In this document: in pieces, positions 13,256 through 21,787 of the stretch | Position numbering within the stretch: the first letter of the stretch is position 1 | Layout of the letters: every line of letters starts with the position of its first letter | From: a virus | DNA: 30,373 nucleotides | Reading direction: 5' to 3' (one strand) | Virus record (IMG/VR): IMGVR_UViG_3300005859_000005 | Location: 1 to 30,373 of that record | Program-made: the position numbers and the translations under genes | The notes under the pieces: model-generated | The model's input: only the letters and a program-made list of their open reading frames with translations | Told to the model about the DNA's origin: nothing | The model's database searches: none

Positions 13256-15244
13256 AATACATTGGTTATTTATAATTTTTGCATTTCCATAAATATATAT
13301 TGCACCAGTATTTTGTTTACAAATTAAATTTTCTATTACAGCATTATCATATAAATATATATCACCAACATTATTTTCTATATATAAAGTTTTTATATAT
13401 GCATTATTATATAATTGAATTTTACCATTATTAGTTTCTATATTTAATATGTTTACATATGTATTATTATTTAAATATACATAATTATTTTCTGTTCCTA
13501 TATCAATTGTATTAATAGAAACATTATCTTCTATATTTATTCCGTTATTGTCAATTTCTATATTAATTGAATTTACAGAAGAATAATTTTCTAAAAACAT
13601 TGTTTTATTATTAATCTGAACATTTATTGTATATATTTTAGAATAATCATTTAAATATATGCCTCCATTTTCTTGTTGTACATTAATTATAGTAATAGAA
13701 CTATTGTCATTTAAATCTATTCCGCCATTATCAATTTTTATATTAATTGTTCCGATTAACGTATTATCATTAAGTAATATTGTATTATAATTAACATTTA
13801 TGTTTAATGTATGTATAGAAGAATTGTCATATAATTCAATTAATTCATTATTTGTATTTATATTTAAAAAGTTTATATATGAATTGTTATATGGAAATAT
13901 AAATCCATTATTATAATTAATTATTAAATTTGCAATTGTACCATAAATAAAAATATCACTTGAATTACTATAAATTAAAAAGTTTTTAATATAAATATTT
14001 TGAGAAATTGTAGGACTAATTTGTAAATTTGTAATTAAGACATTCAAAAATGTAGATATCGAATTTAATAAATTATAAAATTCATAGCCATAACAACTAA
14101 ATAAAAAGTATTGATTATAATTAAAAGTTAAAAGTTGATTAACATTATAAACTATATCTACAAATTGTAAAGCTTTCACGATTTCATCAGACTGGACATG
14201 TGAAAGATTTTTTTGTAATTGTATATTAACAAAATTTGCTAATTCTATAATTGCATCAATTAAAGAGTTAAAATAGTCTGCAGTTAATGGAAGTCCTTTT
14301 TTAGCATGAATAAGTGGTTTGAACATGTAAGGTTGGAAATTTTTATAGAAATCATAAAAATCAAGAATTGCATAAGTTATATTTTGCGGATATGGAAATT
14401 GAGACAAATATTTTATGTATTTATAAATACTATAAGCTAGATATAAATCTTGTACAATTTCATTCCAAAGTTTTGAAGATATTATAGAATGTTTTTTTGG
14501 CGGGGTTAATAATTTTTTAATTTGATAGACCGATACACATGAATAATGTTTACAAGATAATGGTGAAACAATATTATATGGAATATTATTTGAATTTAAG
14601 AAATCTATAACTTGTTGGTCTGCAAAAAATACTATTTGTGTATAGGATATTATGCCTGGGTTTGCACATATACCTGATGTTGCAAATTTTACAGTTATAT
14701 TATCTACATATACAAACATTTGGCAAGCTGTTGTTACTAAATAATTATTTAAATTGTTTAGAAAAACTGCTACATAAAAAGTCGAATTATTACAATAATT
14801 TGTTACATTTATTGTTTGGACTTGACAGCCTGAACATGTTCCTACTGTTACCGAATATCCATAGTTACTTTCTATGTTCATATTTTGGATTAGAGAAATT
14901 GTCGTATTTTTAAAAGACATAGTTAAATTTTGTTCGATTTCACAAACATTGGTCTTATATAAATCAATTCCTTGTGGATAAATCATTATTAACATATAAT
15001 ATCCTTTATAATTTGACAAATTTATGTTAAAATCCGTTCCAACTTTAGCAAATCCAAAGGCATCATGATTTATACAAAAAGAACCGGCATTTCCATGACT
15101 AAATGGACATTTTGAGAATAGAAATATAACTAAAGAATTTACAGATAATGAAAATTGTAAAGATGTAAAATTTACAGGATATACTGTAAACATACCAATT
15201 ATTCCAAAATTTTGATTTAATTGTACACAATAATTTGAAGACAT
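13250..15244 (-). CDS. Beta-solenoid putative adhesin/fibre protein, 664 aa
   Basis: Three parts are visible. Residues 1-230 form a Cys-rich beta domain with about 11 cysteines (including C-S-G-C and C-K-H-Y-S-C), suited to disulfide-stabilised extracellular folding. Residues 240-420 are helical (HSIISSKLWNEIVQDLYLAY; DAIIELANFVNIQLQKNLSH). Residues 443-662 are eleven consecutive 20-residue repeats of the form xxxNNGxIxLxDNSxIxTINI, with a degenerate repeat before them; regular 20-residue periodicity with inward Ile/Leu/Val is typical of a right-handed parallel beta-helix. No enzyme motif is seen. Location directly downstream of the P564-like gene suggests a virion surface or receptor-binding protein (inference). 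The start codon is 2 nt after the stop of the predicted frameshift extension of the upstream gene. Confidence 0.75.
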   Translation of the reverse strand: MSSNYCVQLNQNFGIIGMFTVYPVNFTSLQFSLSVNSLVIFLFSKCPFSHGNAGSFCINHDAFGFAKVGTDFNINLSNYKGYYMLIMIYPQGIDLYKTNVCEIEQNLTMSFKNTTISLIQNMNIESNYGYSVTVGTCSGCQVQTINVTNYCNNSTFYVAVFLNNLNNYLVTTACQMFVYVDNITVKFATSGICANPGIISYTQIVFFADQQVIDFLNSNNIPYNIVSPLSCKHYSCVSVYQIKKLLTPPKKHSIISSKLWNEIVQDLYLAYSIYKYIKYLSQFPYPQNITYAILDFYDFYKNFQPYMFKPLIHAKKGLPLTADYFNSLIDAIIELANFVNIQLQKNLSHVQSDEIVKALQFVDIVYNVNQLLTFNYNQYFLFSCYGYEFYNLLNSISTFLNVLITNLQISPTISQNIYIKNFLIYSNSSDIFIYGTIANLIINYNNGFIFPYNNSYINFLNINTNNELIELYDNSSIHTLNINVNYNTILLNDNTLIGTINIKIDNGGIDLNDNSSITIINVQQENGGIYLNDYSKIYTINVQINNKTMFLENYSSVNSINIEIDNNGINIEDNVSINTIDIGTENNYVYLNNNTYVNILNIETNNGKIQLYNNAYIKTLYIENNVGDIYLYDNAVIENLICKQNTGAIYIYGNAKIINNQCIS
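13259..13918 (-). repeat. Coding repeat array: eleven 60-nt units
   Basis: Encodes residues 443-662 of the solenoid protein. Every unit is exactly 20 codons, anchored by an N-N or D-N turn and a T-I-N-I-like strand. The units are diverged at the DNA level, so this is an old array maintained by fold selection. Confidence 0.75.
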
Positions 15245-15246
15245 TA

Positions 15247-15393
15247 CTAAATCATTATATACTTATTTTCGAATAAATACTTTAAATCTATTTCAATATC
15301 TAATACATTATCAATTCCAAAATTAAAAATAGAATTAGGATAAAACAAATTAAGGAATTTTGTATTTAACGTTATTACGCTAGAATTATTGTT
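15247..15393 (-). other. Probable -1 frameshift extension of the P564-like protein (48 codons)
   Basis: In the -1 frame relative to the 593-codon gene, the minus strand stays open from 15423 to the TAG at 15247-15249. It encodes a protein-like segment (NNNSSVITLNTKFLNLF..., ending DLKYLFENKYIMI) with no ATG until two codons before its end. The entry point would be the run of six A on the coding strand (15397-15392, CAA AAA AC): a -1 slip of the AAA codon yields AAC AAT AAT TCT. The stop lies 2 nt before the ATG of the next gene. Either a programmed -1 frameshift or a homopolymer indel in the assembly explains this. The full product would be about 636 residues. Confidence 0.55.
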
Positions 15394-17156
15394 TTTTGTG
15401 GTTGTGAATTTGAAGGCATTACATTATTTGGTGGCAATTTTCTAGCTCTAGTCCAATAGAAATATCCAATATATGTTACATTATATGAATTGTCAAACAT
15501 TATAATTCCTGAACCGTTTGGAGTTATTGTGGAACTCCAGCTTGTTGATAGTTGTAAATTTAATTGTGGTAATTCAATAATTGGTGTTGATATAGAACTA
15601 CCATAAAATTTAATTCCTGAACTTGTTACAATTGCTTGATAGAAATTATAGCCTGAATTTGTAAACATAGAAATTGTACCTGCAGATTCATAATTTCCAT
15701 TATAATAAATATATGAATCATTATAATATGGACATATGTATGTGAAATAATAGTTATAGTTATCAAAATTTCCTAGAAATCCAATACCTTGACATCCACC
15801 TTGTCCATTAAAATATTGTACATTTTCAAAAATTTCATTTACATTATTCGCATTTGAAAAATTTATATAAATCTGTGTGTATGAATTTTGTTGATTATTT
15901 AACATTAAAATATATCCTGGTATCGTTCCATTTTTTGGAATAAATTGAATTGTCGAATATATATCCGAATCAATTTGTAAATTATTAGCAATATATGAAG
16001 TTCCCATGGCATTTATATATGCGTCAAAAACATAATTACCATTATCATATTCTGTATTATAATATGCATTAATTCCAGTATAAGGATATTGAATAGAATT
16101 TCTAACAAACATATAGATTGTCATTGACCCGTTGGCAGGAATTGAATTTGGTAATAATACCCAAATTAAAACATTTGATAAATCTAAATTGTATTGAGAT
16201 ATCCAAGCATATAATGGGGTATTACACCGAACATCTAAACAGAATTGTAGATTTAGAAGTTGAGATGGACTGGATAAAATGTTAGATAAATCCAATTGAA
16301 GAAGTTGTTGAAATTGTAACGGAGTTGGGTCTGGTTCGTTATTTGTTATAGTAATTGTATAAATATTAATAGATGAAGTTGGAGTTGTTGTTTTAGTAAA
16401 AGATGTTATAGTTTCAATAAATTCAATTTCTAAGCCTAATAAAGTAGAAGTTTGTGCTGATAATTGAATTTGTGATAATGAATTTGTTGATAATTCTAAA
16501 CATTTTTTTGGAATTTTTGAAGTTTTAGATATTGATTTATTTCCAAAGAAAGAATTTGATGTTATTTTTAGACAATTTTTAGGCATTAGATAAATAGAAT
16601 TGTTTATTTGAATAGAAGAATTTCCTAGGTTTTTAATAATAATTTCATTCCAATTTTGTAAATATTGTGGATTTAAATAATTTTCAATTAATTGTTGAAC
16701 ATTTACAGTTCCAGAAAATGTAAATTGAGTTCCAGCAATTTGATTAGGAGCTACAATTTTTAGGGTCTTATTAGGAATTAGAAGTTCTATTTGTTTATAT
16801 AATTGTGGTAAATTTATTTCAAAATTTGGAAATTGTAATATAATATTTTCTAATTCTATAGAAGGTTTATTTGACATGTCTAGAAACGGTTGTTGTTTCC
16901 CTTGACCGAAAGTATAAGCTAACGGCTGTGACAGATTGTATAAAACATTATAACCATTTACTTTTAAAGCCGAAACATATAGATATTTTGCAATTACTTT
17001 GTTTAGATTTTGTAAATTCCCATTTTGATAATATTTGAGAAGTTTAGCTGAGCCATATTGGTTTAAAAACAAGAGATTTTTTACAAAGTTATTCCAGTCT
17101 TGTACTGTCAAGTATTCTAATGGAAGTTTAAACTTAACTGGATATGGAGTAGGCAT
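15375..17156 (-). CDS. Minor structural protein, P564-like, 593 aa (possibly 636 with -1 shift)
   Basis: Matches the rudivirus minor virion protein called P564 in SIRV2 by position and character. The N-terminal 100 residues (PVKFKLPLEYLTVQDWNNFV...) form a helical start plus the L-K-V-N-G-Y-N-V-L segment also echoed in the 269-residue protein. The middle is Asn/Gln/Ser-rich beta sequence. From about residue 270 a DUF2341-like domain runs to the signature W568-T-R-A-R-x-L-P-P-N-N-V-M-P581, followed by a beta-sandwich typical of archaeal surface and virion proteins. It probably sits in the terminal fibres or end caps. The in-frame stop comes 12 codons after the DUF2341 signature, while the -1 frame continues for 48 codons to just before the next gene. 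Transcription is from a GTC-type box at 17190-17205. Confidence 0.75.
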   Translation of the reverse strand: MPTPYPVKFKLPLEYLTVQDWNNFVKNLLFLNQYGSAKLLKYYQNGNLQNLNKVIAKYLYVSALKVNGYNVLYNLSQPLAYTFGQGKQQPFLDMSNKPSIELENIILQFPNFEINLPQLYKQIELLIPNKTLKIVAPNQIAGTQFTFSGTVNVQQLIENYLNPQYLQNWNEIIIKNLGNSSIQINNSIYLMPKNCLKITSNSFFGNKSISKTSKIPKKCLELSTNSLSQIQLSAQTSTLLGLEIEFIETITSFTKTTTPTSSINIYTITITNNEPDPTPLQFQQLLQLDLSNILSSPSQLLNLQFCLDVRCNTPLYAWISQYNLDLSNVLIWVLLPNSIPANGSMTIYMFVRNSIQYPYTGINAYYNTEYDNGNYVFDAYINAMGTSYIANNLQIDSDIYSTIQFIPKNGTIPGYILMLNNQQNSYTQIYINFSNANNVNEIFENVQYFNGQGGCQGIGFLGNFDNYNYYFTYICPYYNDSYIYYNGNYESAGTISMFTNSGYNFYQAIVTSSGIKFYGSSISTPIIELPQLNLQLSTSWSSTITPNGSGIIMFDNSYNVTYIGYFYWTRARKLPPNNVMPSNSQPQKTIILA

Positions 17157-17189
17157 TAATTATAATTTAAAAATTGTTAAAAATAAAGT

Positions 17190-17205
17190 GACATAACTTA
17201 TATAC
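17190..17205 (-). promoter_or_regulatory. GTC-type viral promoter for the P564-like gene
   Basis: Minus strand reads GTATATAAGTTATGTC. It lies 34-49 nt before the ATG at 17156. Just upstream, 17212-17222 carries ATGTATATTAT, also found in the capsid gene upstream region (30322-30332). Confidence 0.6.
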
Positions 17206-17267
17206 AATATTATGTATATTATGTGATGTTATTGTTCTTAACTTTTTACGTTTAATCAAAAACAACA

Positions 17268-17299
17268 CAATATACCTTATATTATATATATGGCATATG
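17268..17299. repeat. 32-nt intergenic element, copy B
   Basis: CAATATACCTTATATT... matches the 26155-26186 copy in the same orientation at 28 of 32 bases. It lies in the 150-nt gap upstream of the P564-like gene, about 65 nt from its promoter box. Confidence 0.75.
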
Positions 17300-17306
17300 A
17301 GTTACG

Positions 17307-18125
17307 TTATGTTACTTTGAAATTTTTCATATATTCTATAACTTTCATAATATCAAGATGTGTATCTTTTTGGATTTGTAATATGTAATTTTGGTCTTGT
17401 AAAATCTGTAATATTTTATCTTTGTTTTGTACAAAGAAATTATAGAGTTCTGGATGATTTTGATACCAATCATTTTTTCCATTTTTCAAGTCATTATCAA
17501 TTTCTCCAAGAAGAAACGCTAATTGTTTAGTATCAATTTCTTTTCTAATTGGTTTAAATATTACACCAAGTACAGAGAAATAGGGTTTATATTTGAAAAG
17601 ACACATGTTAAAATTTCTTCCTTCTTTACAACTTATTTTCTTTGGATTGTAAATTTTAGCTACTAAGCCCTCAAGTCTTTCTTTAGTTATAACATTGATT
17701 AAATCATCTACATTAAGATAAATTTCTGGAAACCAATTCCAAATTCTACTGTCAATCCTTAAAGGGTGTACATATTTTCCAAGTTCTTTGTCAAAGACAT
17801 CATAGATGATAAATTGCGGAATTTCATTTTGATGGATTTGTAATGCTGACGTCTTTTTATGTACAAGTTCTCCATGAATAATATAGTTTTCATGGTCTTT
17901 TAAATAGTTAATAACTTCCTCAATTCCTGGAACTTTCATAAAGAGTTCTTGGAAAGATTTGTCATGTGGAATATCTTTTCTAGTGTGAATTTTTAATTCA
18001 TTTTCATATTTCAAACATATATGTGTTCCATCATATTTTATTTGATAATATGACTTTTCTTCTAGATTTTTTAAGTCTTGATAACTTATACTTTCCGCTT
18101 CGTAACGACATGGATTCAGTTCCAT
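17307..18125 (-). CDS. Covalent nucleotidyltransferase: ATP-dependent DNA/RNA ligase, 272 aa
   Basis: All core motifs of the ligase/capping superfamily appear in order: motif I K30-Y-D-G-T (K30 the adenylated lysine), a motif Ia-like H-T-R-K50, motif III I-H-G-E86-L, motif IIIa F-I-I-Y-D-V-F at 105-111, motif IV E152-G-L-V-A-K157, and motif V L-F-K178-Y-K180-P. About 90 helical residues follow motif V; they do not look like the OB fold of DNA ligases, which favours an RNA-ligase (Rnl2-like) architecture, though a minimal DNA ligase cannot be excluded. The enzyme would seal nicks via an AMP-lysine intermediate. It sits between the P1070- and P564-like virion genes with its own GTC promoter, like an inserted cargo gene. 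I know of no ligase in SIRV1/SIRV2. Confidence 0.8.
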   Translation of the reverse strand: MELNPCRYEAESISYQDLKNLEEKSYYQIKYDGTHICLKYENELKIHTRKDIPHDKSFQELFMKVPGIEEVINYLKDHENYIIHGELVHKKTSALQIHQNEIPQFIIYDVFDKELGKYVHPLRIDSRIWNWFPEIYLNVDDLINVITKERLEGLVAKIYNPKKISCKEGRNFNMCLFKYKPYFSVLGVIFKPIRKEIDTKQLAFLLGEIDNDLKNGKNDWYQNHPELYNFFVQNKDKILQILQDQNYILQIQKDTHLDIMKVIEYMKNFKVT

Positions 18126-18141
18126 GGATAAGAATAAAAAA

Positions 18142-18160
18142 TTATGACAAATATATTTAA
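18142..18160 (-). promoter_or_regulatory. GTC-type viral promoter for the ligase gene
   Basis: Minus strand reads TTAAATATATTTGTCATAA, a full match to the viral consensus, 17 nt before the ATG at 18125. The ligase is therefore expressed independently of the virion genes around it. Confidence 0.75.
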
Positions 18161-18264
18161 TAATTTGTATGTAGTGAAGCCAAATTAGGAATTCTTTTTT
18201 TCTAAATTAAGGCTGAACTAGCGAAAGTTTGGAATTAAATATTTAAAGAAAAATTATTTTGAAT

Positions 18265-21200
18265 TCAGTAATTTGAGCGTAATTGCCAATTTAATAGAAT
18301 TAACTGTATTTCATCATCTGTTAATCCGTACTTTTTAAGTTGTTGTAATAAAGATTGTGCTGTATCTAATCCTATTTTATGTTTCTCAAACAACAAGTTA
18401 ATTGTTTCTATAATTTGACTTACATATCTACTTACTCTTCTATTTCTAGCATATTCCATGTAAGTATTCTGTAAATCTGGTGGAATTTGAAATTCTGAAA
18501 ATACTTTTTGTAGAAGTTGATTTGGATTTGATATATATTCCGAAATTTCAAGTGCTTTAGAAGGAGTAATGTAAAGTTCTGCATATCCTCTTATTATTTT
18601 CTTAATCTGAGCTGAAAGTTTTAGAACTCCTAAAAATGTGTCAGTAAATCCGTACTGTTTCATTAAATTTTCTAATTGTGTATTCTGGATTCCGTAAATT
18701 ATTGTATCTATATATTCCGTCTTTAAAGTATGTACATAAACGCCTATAAGTTCATGTTGATAAACATCTAGATATAGATTTATAAATTCTGAAGGAATAA
18801 ATGATAACTCTACAAGTTTCTGAATTGGATAATTATACTTAAATGCCTTTTCTATTTCTTCAATTTTCGGGATATATCTTTTCCAAAGTTCTAGACCAAA
18901 ACTAGTTACATATTGGTCTAACAAAATCTTTATTTGATTGTCTGGAATTCCTAATTTTTTCAATTCAGATTCTGCATTTCCTAAGTTTACGGGAATTTTT
19001 CCGACTTTGTAAAGTTGTCCTTCTATAATATTTCTAATAATTGTATGTATATCAAAGAATGTAGGAGTATAAGTTTGTACAAACAAATTAGCTATATTCT
19101 TTTCCATTCCTAACTTCTCTAACTCTTTGACAGCATTATCAGGTTTAATTTCTAGATGTTCTAATAATCTTTTTATGTATTCAAGTCCTATTTCAAGTTG
19201 ATAAATTTGTGTTTCTGGTATAATTTCAAATTCCACGATTTCCTTTGGTAATTTCTTGACATCTGTAACTATACCATGTCTAGCTAAAGTTTTATGATAT
19301 TCCACAATTTTTGGAAATACATATTCAAAGTAGAATTTTTGTGAATATAAATCAATAGCCGTTTTATCTTTTAAAATCTTGGATAATTCTGTCATAAGTT
19401 GTTTTTCGTCATAATATAAATTCCTAGCTAAAGTTTCTATATACGATAAATGTAATTTAGTAATTGGAATATTATAATCGTTTTGAATTATCTCATTTAT
19501 AAGATAATCGTTAATTTTCAACTTTCTTAATTCAGAATCTATAATTTTTGAATCTATTAGGAAATTTCTCAATTGTTCTTTTATAATTGATAATGTCGTA
19601 GATATTGAAATTTCTTGATTTACATAACTAGAAAATATATCTTCGAATTCTTTAATAACTCCGATTCCATGTAATTGTTTCCTAATCTCGTCAATTGACA
19701 AATATCCTTTCTTTCCAAGATTTTCTATTTGTGAAATCTGGTATTTTATTAAAGGAGCTATTTGATATTCAAAAATTACCTCAGAAATTATCGAAGAATT
19801 AAATCCAATAGACTTTAAATCCTTTTCTGCATTTCCAGGAGTAATAACAAAATTTTCTAGTTTAAATTGAAATTCCTTTAGAAGATATTGTAATCTAACA
19901 TATTCTAGCTCAAAGTTAAGAATTTCAAGAGCAACTTTTTCATTAAATTTATTATCTTTTAATGTTTCTTTTATCTTTTTTTCGTTAAATATTCCTAATC
20001 TAGTAATTTGTTGTAATTGTCTAAGTAAAAGTTCATTAGTATAAACTAGTTGTGATTGTTCTATCATTACATCAAAAACATCTTGGACTTCTTTAGGATA
20101 ATTTAACTCCTTAAATAATTTCTTGATTGTAGATTCTAAAAACTTTAAGTCTACATAAGGTCTTCCAAAATTCGATAAGGCACGTGATAATAAACTTCTA
20201 AGGAATTGTCTAACAATTCTCTGTACAGCATATTTATATTCAAGAGAGAAAACTTTTAGAAATAAATCTCTACCAGCTAAATTAACGTTCTGTATAATCT
20301 CATTATAAGCATCTTCTGGGCTTACTACGAATTGTCTAATTCCTTGTTCTACAGCTCTTTGTAGAAGTTTGGCGGTTTGATTTTGATACATTAGTTTGGC
20401 AGTTTTTGGAGTAATCAGATTGTTATATGCATATTGGGAAACAGCTCCAATATCTAAAATTCCATATTGAGAAGCTTGAATAACATCTCTAATTTTGACA
20501 GAAGTAAATAATGGATTTTTTGGTACAAAATCGTCTATTGGAGGCTCAAGATATGCATTAGTAAACCATGCGGGATAACCCGTGAGCAAAATTGTTTCTT
20601 TAAGATGGTCTTTAATTTCCTCGAAACTTCTTACAGCTACCCAGTTAGCAATTAAGCGAAAAGGCGGGTCTGCAAACGGGAAATCGCCAAGACCAATTTC
20701 GTTAAAAATTTCTCTAATTGAAATCTTGAAATCTGAAATAAATGGTTCTTTAATAAATTCTCTAAGTGTTTTTTGAGCTTCCTCTCTAACTTCATTTAAA
20801 AAGTCTACAGCAGAATCAGCAAATGCCTCTACAATTTCTCCGAATTTTATAGGTATTTTCCCGCCTAAACCTACTGGGGATAAGTCGATTTCAATTTCTG
20901 GAAGAATTTTCGATAATTTTTCCGTAATTTTTGGTAAAAACTTTCCAAGAACAATTGGTGTAGCAAAAGGGGTCAAAAATTGGGCAATTTGGGAAATTCC
21001 AGCTCCAATATGACTCATATTTTGTCCAAATCCAATCAAAAAATCTACAGTAATGTTAGCTAGTATTTGTGAAAATGAATTAGCTATACCAGAGAAAAAT
21101 CCATAAGCATTATTAACAAATTGAGATGCTATATTTGCTAGGTCTTGGAATATGCTTACAATTTGTTGTTCAAGCCATGTTAAAAATCCAGTTATTACGG

Positions 21201-21441
21201 GAATTGCGGTTTGTACAAAATTTTGTAAAATTTCTAAGAAATTGTTAGCAATTTTTTGCATAAATGTGGGAATATCTGAAATTGCTTGACCTAAGAAACT
21301 TACAATATTTTCAATATCTTTAACTACAGTATTAAAAAAGTTTATAAAGTCAGAAGCTAAAAAATTTGTAAAATTTTCAAGAGCTGACAATTCATCTGAA
21401 AAAAATGTTCCTAAATCTCCTAAATCCAATATGAAACTCAT
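18265..21441 (-). CDS. Large minor structural protein, P1070-like, 1058 aa
   Basis: Corresponds in length and position to SIRV2 P1070, a minor virion protein. Residues 1-180 are Phe-rich amphipathic helices (LENFTNFLASDFINFFNTVV, NNFLEILQNFVQTAIPVITG) with possible membrane affinity. From about 400 the protein is almost wholly helical and contains a recurring module of the form (P/G)xxAxxxLxxLG-x(4-6)-I-x(3)-L-x2-Y, seen near 534-558, 629-653, 766-790, 819-844 and 1024-1050. These may build an elongated solenoid or coiled rod in the virion ends. No catalytic motif is present. There is no clear GTC box upstream; a perfect palindrome TTTCACGTGAAA (21476-21487) lies 35 nt before the start. A late, activator-dependent promoter is inferred. 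Confidence 0.82.
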   Translation of the reverse strand: MSFILDLGDLGTFFSDELSALENFTNFLASDFINFFNTVVKDIENIVSFLGQAISDIPTFMQKIANNFLEILQNFVQTAIPVITGFLTWLEQQIVSIFQDLANIASQFVNNAYGFFSGIANSFSQILANITVDFLIGFGQNMSHIGAGISQIAQFLTPFATPIVLGKFLPKITEKLSKILPEIEIDLSPVGLGGKIPIKFGEIVEAFADSAVDFLNEVREEAQKTLREFIKEPFISDFKISIREIFNEIGLGDFPFADPPFRLIANWVAVRSFEEIKDHLKETILLTGYPAWFTNAYLEPPIDDFVPKNPLFTSVKIRDVIQASQYGILDIGAVSQYAYNNLITPKTAKLMYQNQTAKLLQRAVEQGIRQFVVSPEDAYNEIIQNVNLAGRDLFLKVFSLEYKYAVQRIVRQFLRSLLSRALSNFGRPYVDLKFLESTIKKLFKELNYPKEVQDVFDVMIEQSQLVYTNELLLRQLQQITRLGIFNEKKIKETLKDNKFNEKVALEILNFELEYVRLQYLLKEFQFKLENFVITPGNAEKDLKSIGFNSSIISEVIFEYQIAPLIKYQISQIENLGKKGYLSIDEIRKQLHGIGVIKEFEDIFSSYVNQEISISTTLSIIKEQLRNFLIDSKIIDSELRKLKINDYLINEIIQNDYNIPITKLHLSYIETLARNLYYDEKQLMTELSKILKDKTAIDLYSQKFYFEYVFPKIVEYHKTLARHGIVTDVKKLPKEIVEFEIIPETQIYQLEIGLEYIKRLLEHLEIKPDNAVKELEKLGMEKNIANLFVQTYTPTFFDIHTIIRNIIEGQLYKVGKIPVNLGNAESELKKLGIPDNQIKILLDQYVTSFGLELWKRYIPKIEEIEKAFKYNYPIQKLVELSFIPSEFINLYLDVYQHELIGVYVHTLKTEYIDTIIYGIQNTQLENLMKQYGFTDTFLGVLKLSAQIKKIIRGYAELYITPSKALEISEYISNPNQLLQKVFSEFQIPPDLQNTYMEYARNRRVSRYVSQIIETINLLFEKHKIGLDTAQSLLQQLKKYGLTDDEIQLILLNWQLRSNY

Positions 21442-21475
21442 ACTGTTATTATACTTGTATTGTTAATATTAATTT

Positions 21476-21487
21476 TTTCACGTGAAA
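21476..21487. promoter_or_regulatory. Perfect 12-bp palindrome upstream of the P1070-like gene
   Basis: TTTCACGTGAAA, fully self-complementary, 35-46 nt upstream of the ATG at 21441, just where a TATA/activator region would lie. It is a candidate binding site for a dimeric regulator. Confidence 0.45.
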
Positions 21488-21732
21488 GTAAAGATTTGAA
21501 AATGTCAAAAAATACAAAATTGTCTTTTCTTTCAATTCTTCATATGATATTTTTTCTCAGATTGTGTGAAAAAAATTGTAATGGTAAATATATAAATCAC
21601 CTTTTAAACTTTTACCAAAATATTTTTAAACCCTTATCTCTCGTTATTTTTATTTTTACAAACGTTAATTTACGTAAAATAACGACGTAAAGACATTTAA
21701 ATATAAAAAAAATTTAACACAAATGGGTTATC

Positions 21733-21787
21733 CCGTGAGACAAATCTTTGAAATTTGAAATAAATCCAAAATATCTCACGGTGTGAG
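21733..21787. repeat. Inverted and direct GTGAG repeats
   Basis: CCGTGAGA and its exact complement TCTCACGG stand 33 nt apart. The right arm overlaps a second small hairpin, CTCAC-GGT-GTGAG. The two alternative pairings are mutually exclusive, as in a switchable RNA fold. Confidence 0.5.

Noticed and set aside
14638-14913. Plus-strand frame of 91 codons, Leu/Tyr-rich
   Set aside because: Antisense to the solenoid protein, without start signals; leucine and tyrosine excess reflects the opposite strand.
20582-20776. Plus-strand frame of 64 codons
   Set aside because: Antisense to the P1070-like gene.
20571-21739. GGGATAACCCGTGAG (20573-20587) and GGGTTATCCCGTGAG (21725-21739)
   Set aside because: The first lies inside the P1070-like coding sequence and the similarity is one short decamer in opposite orientation; probably chance.
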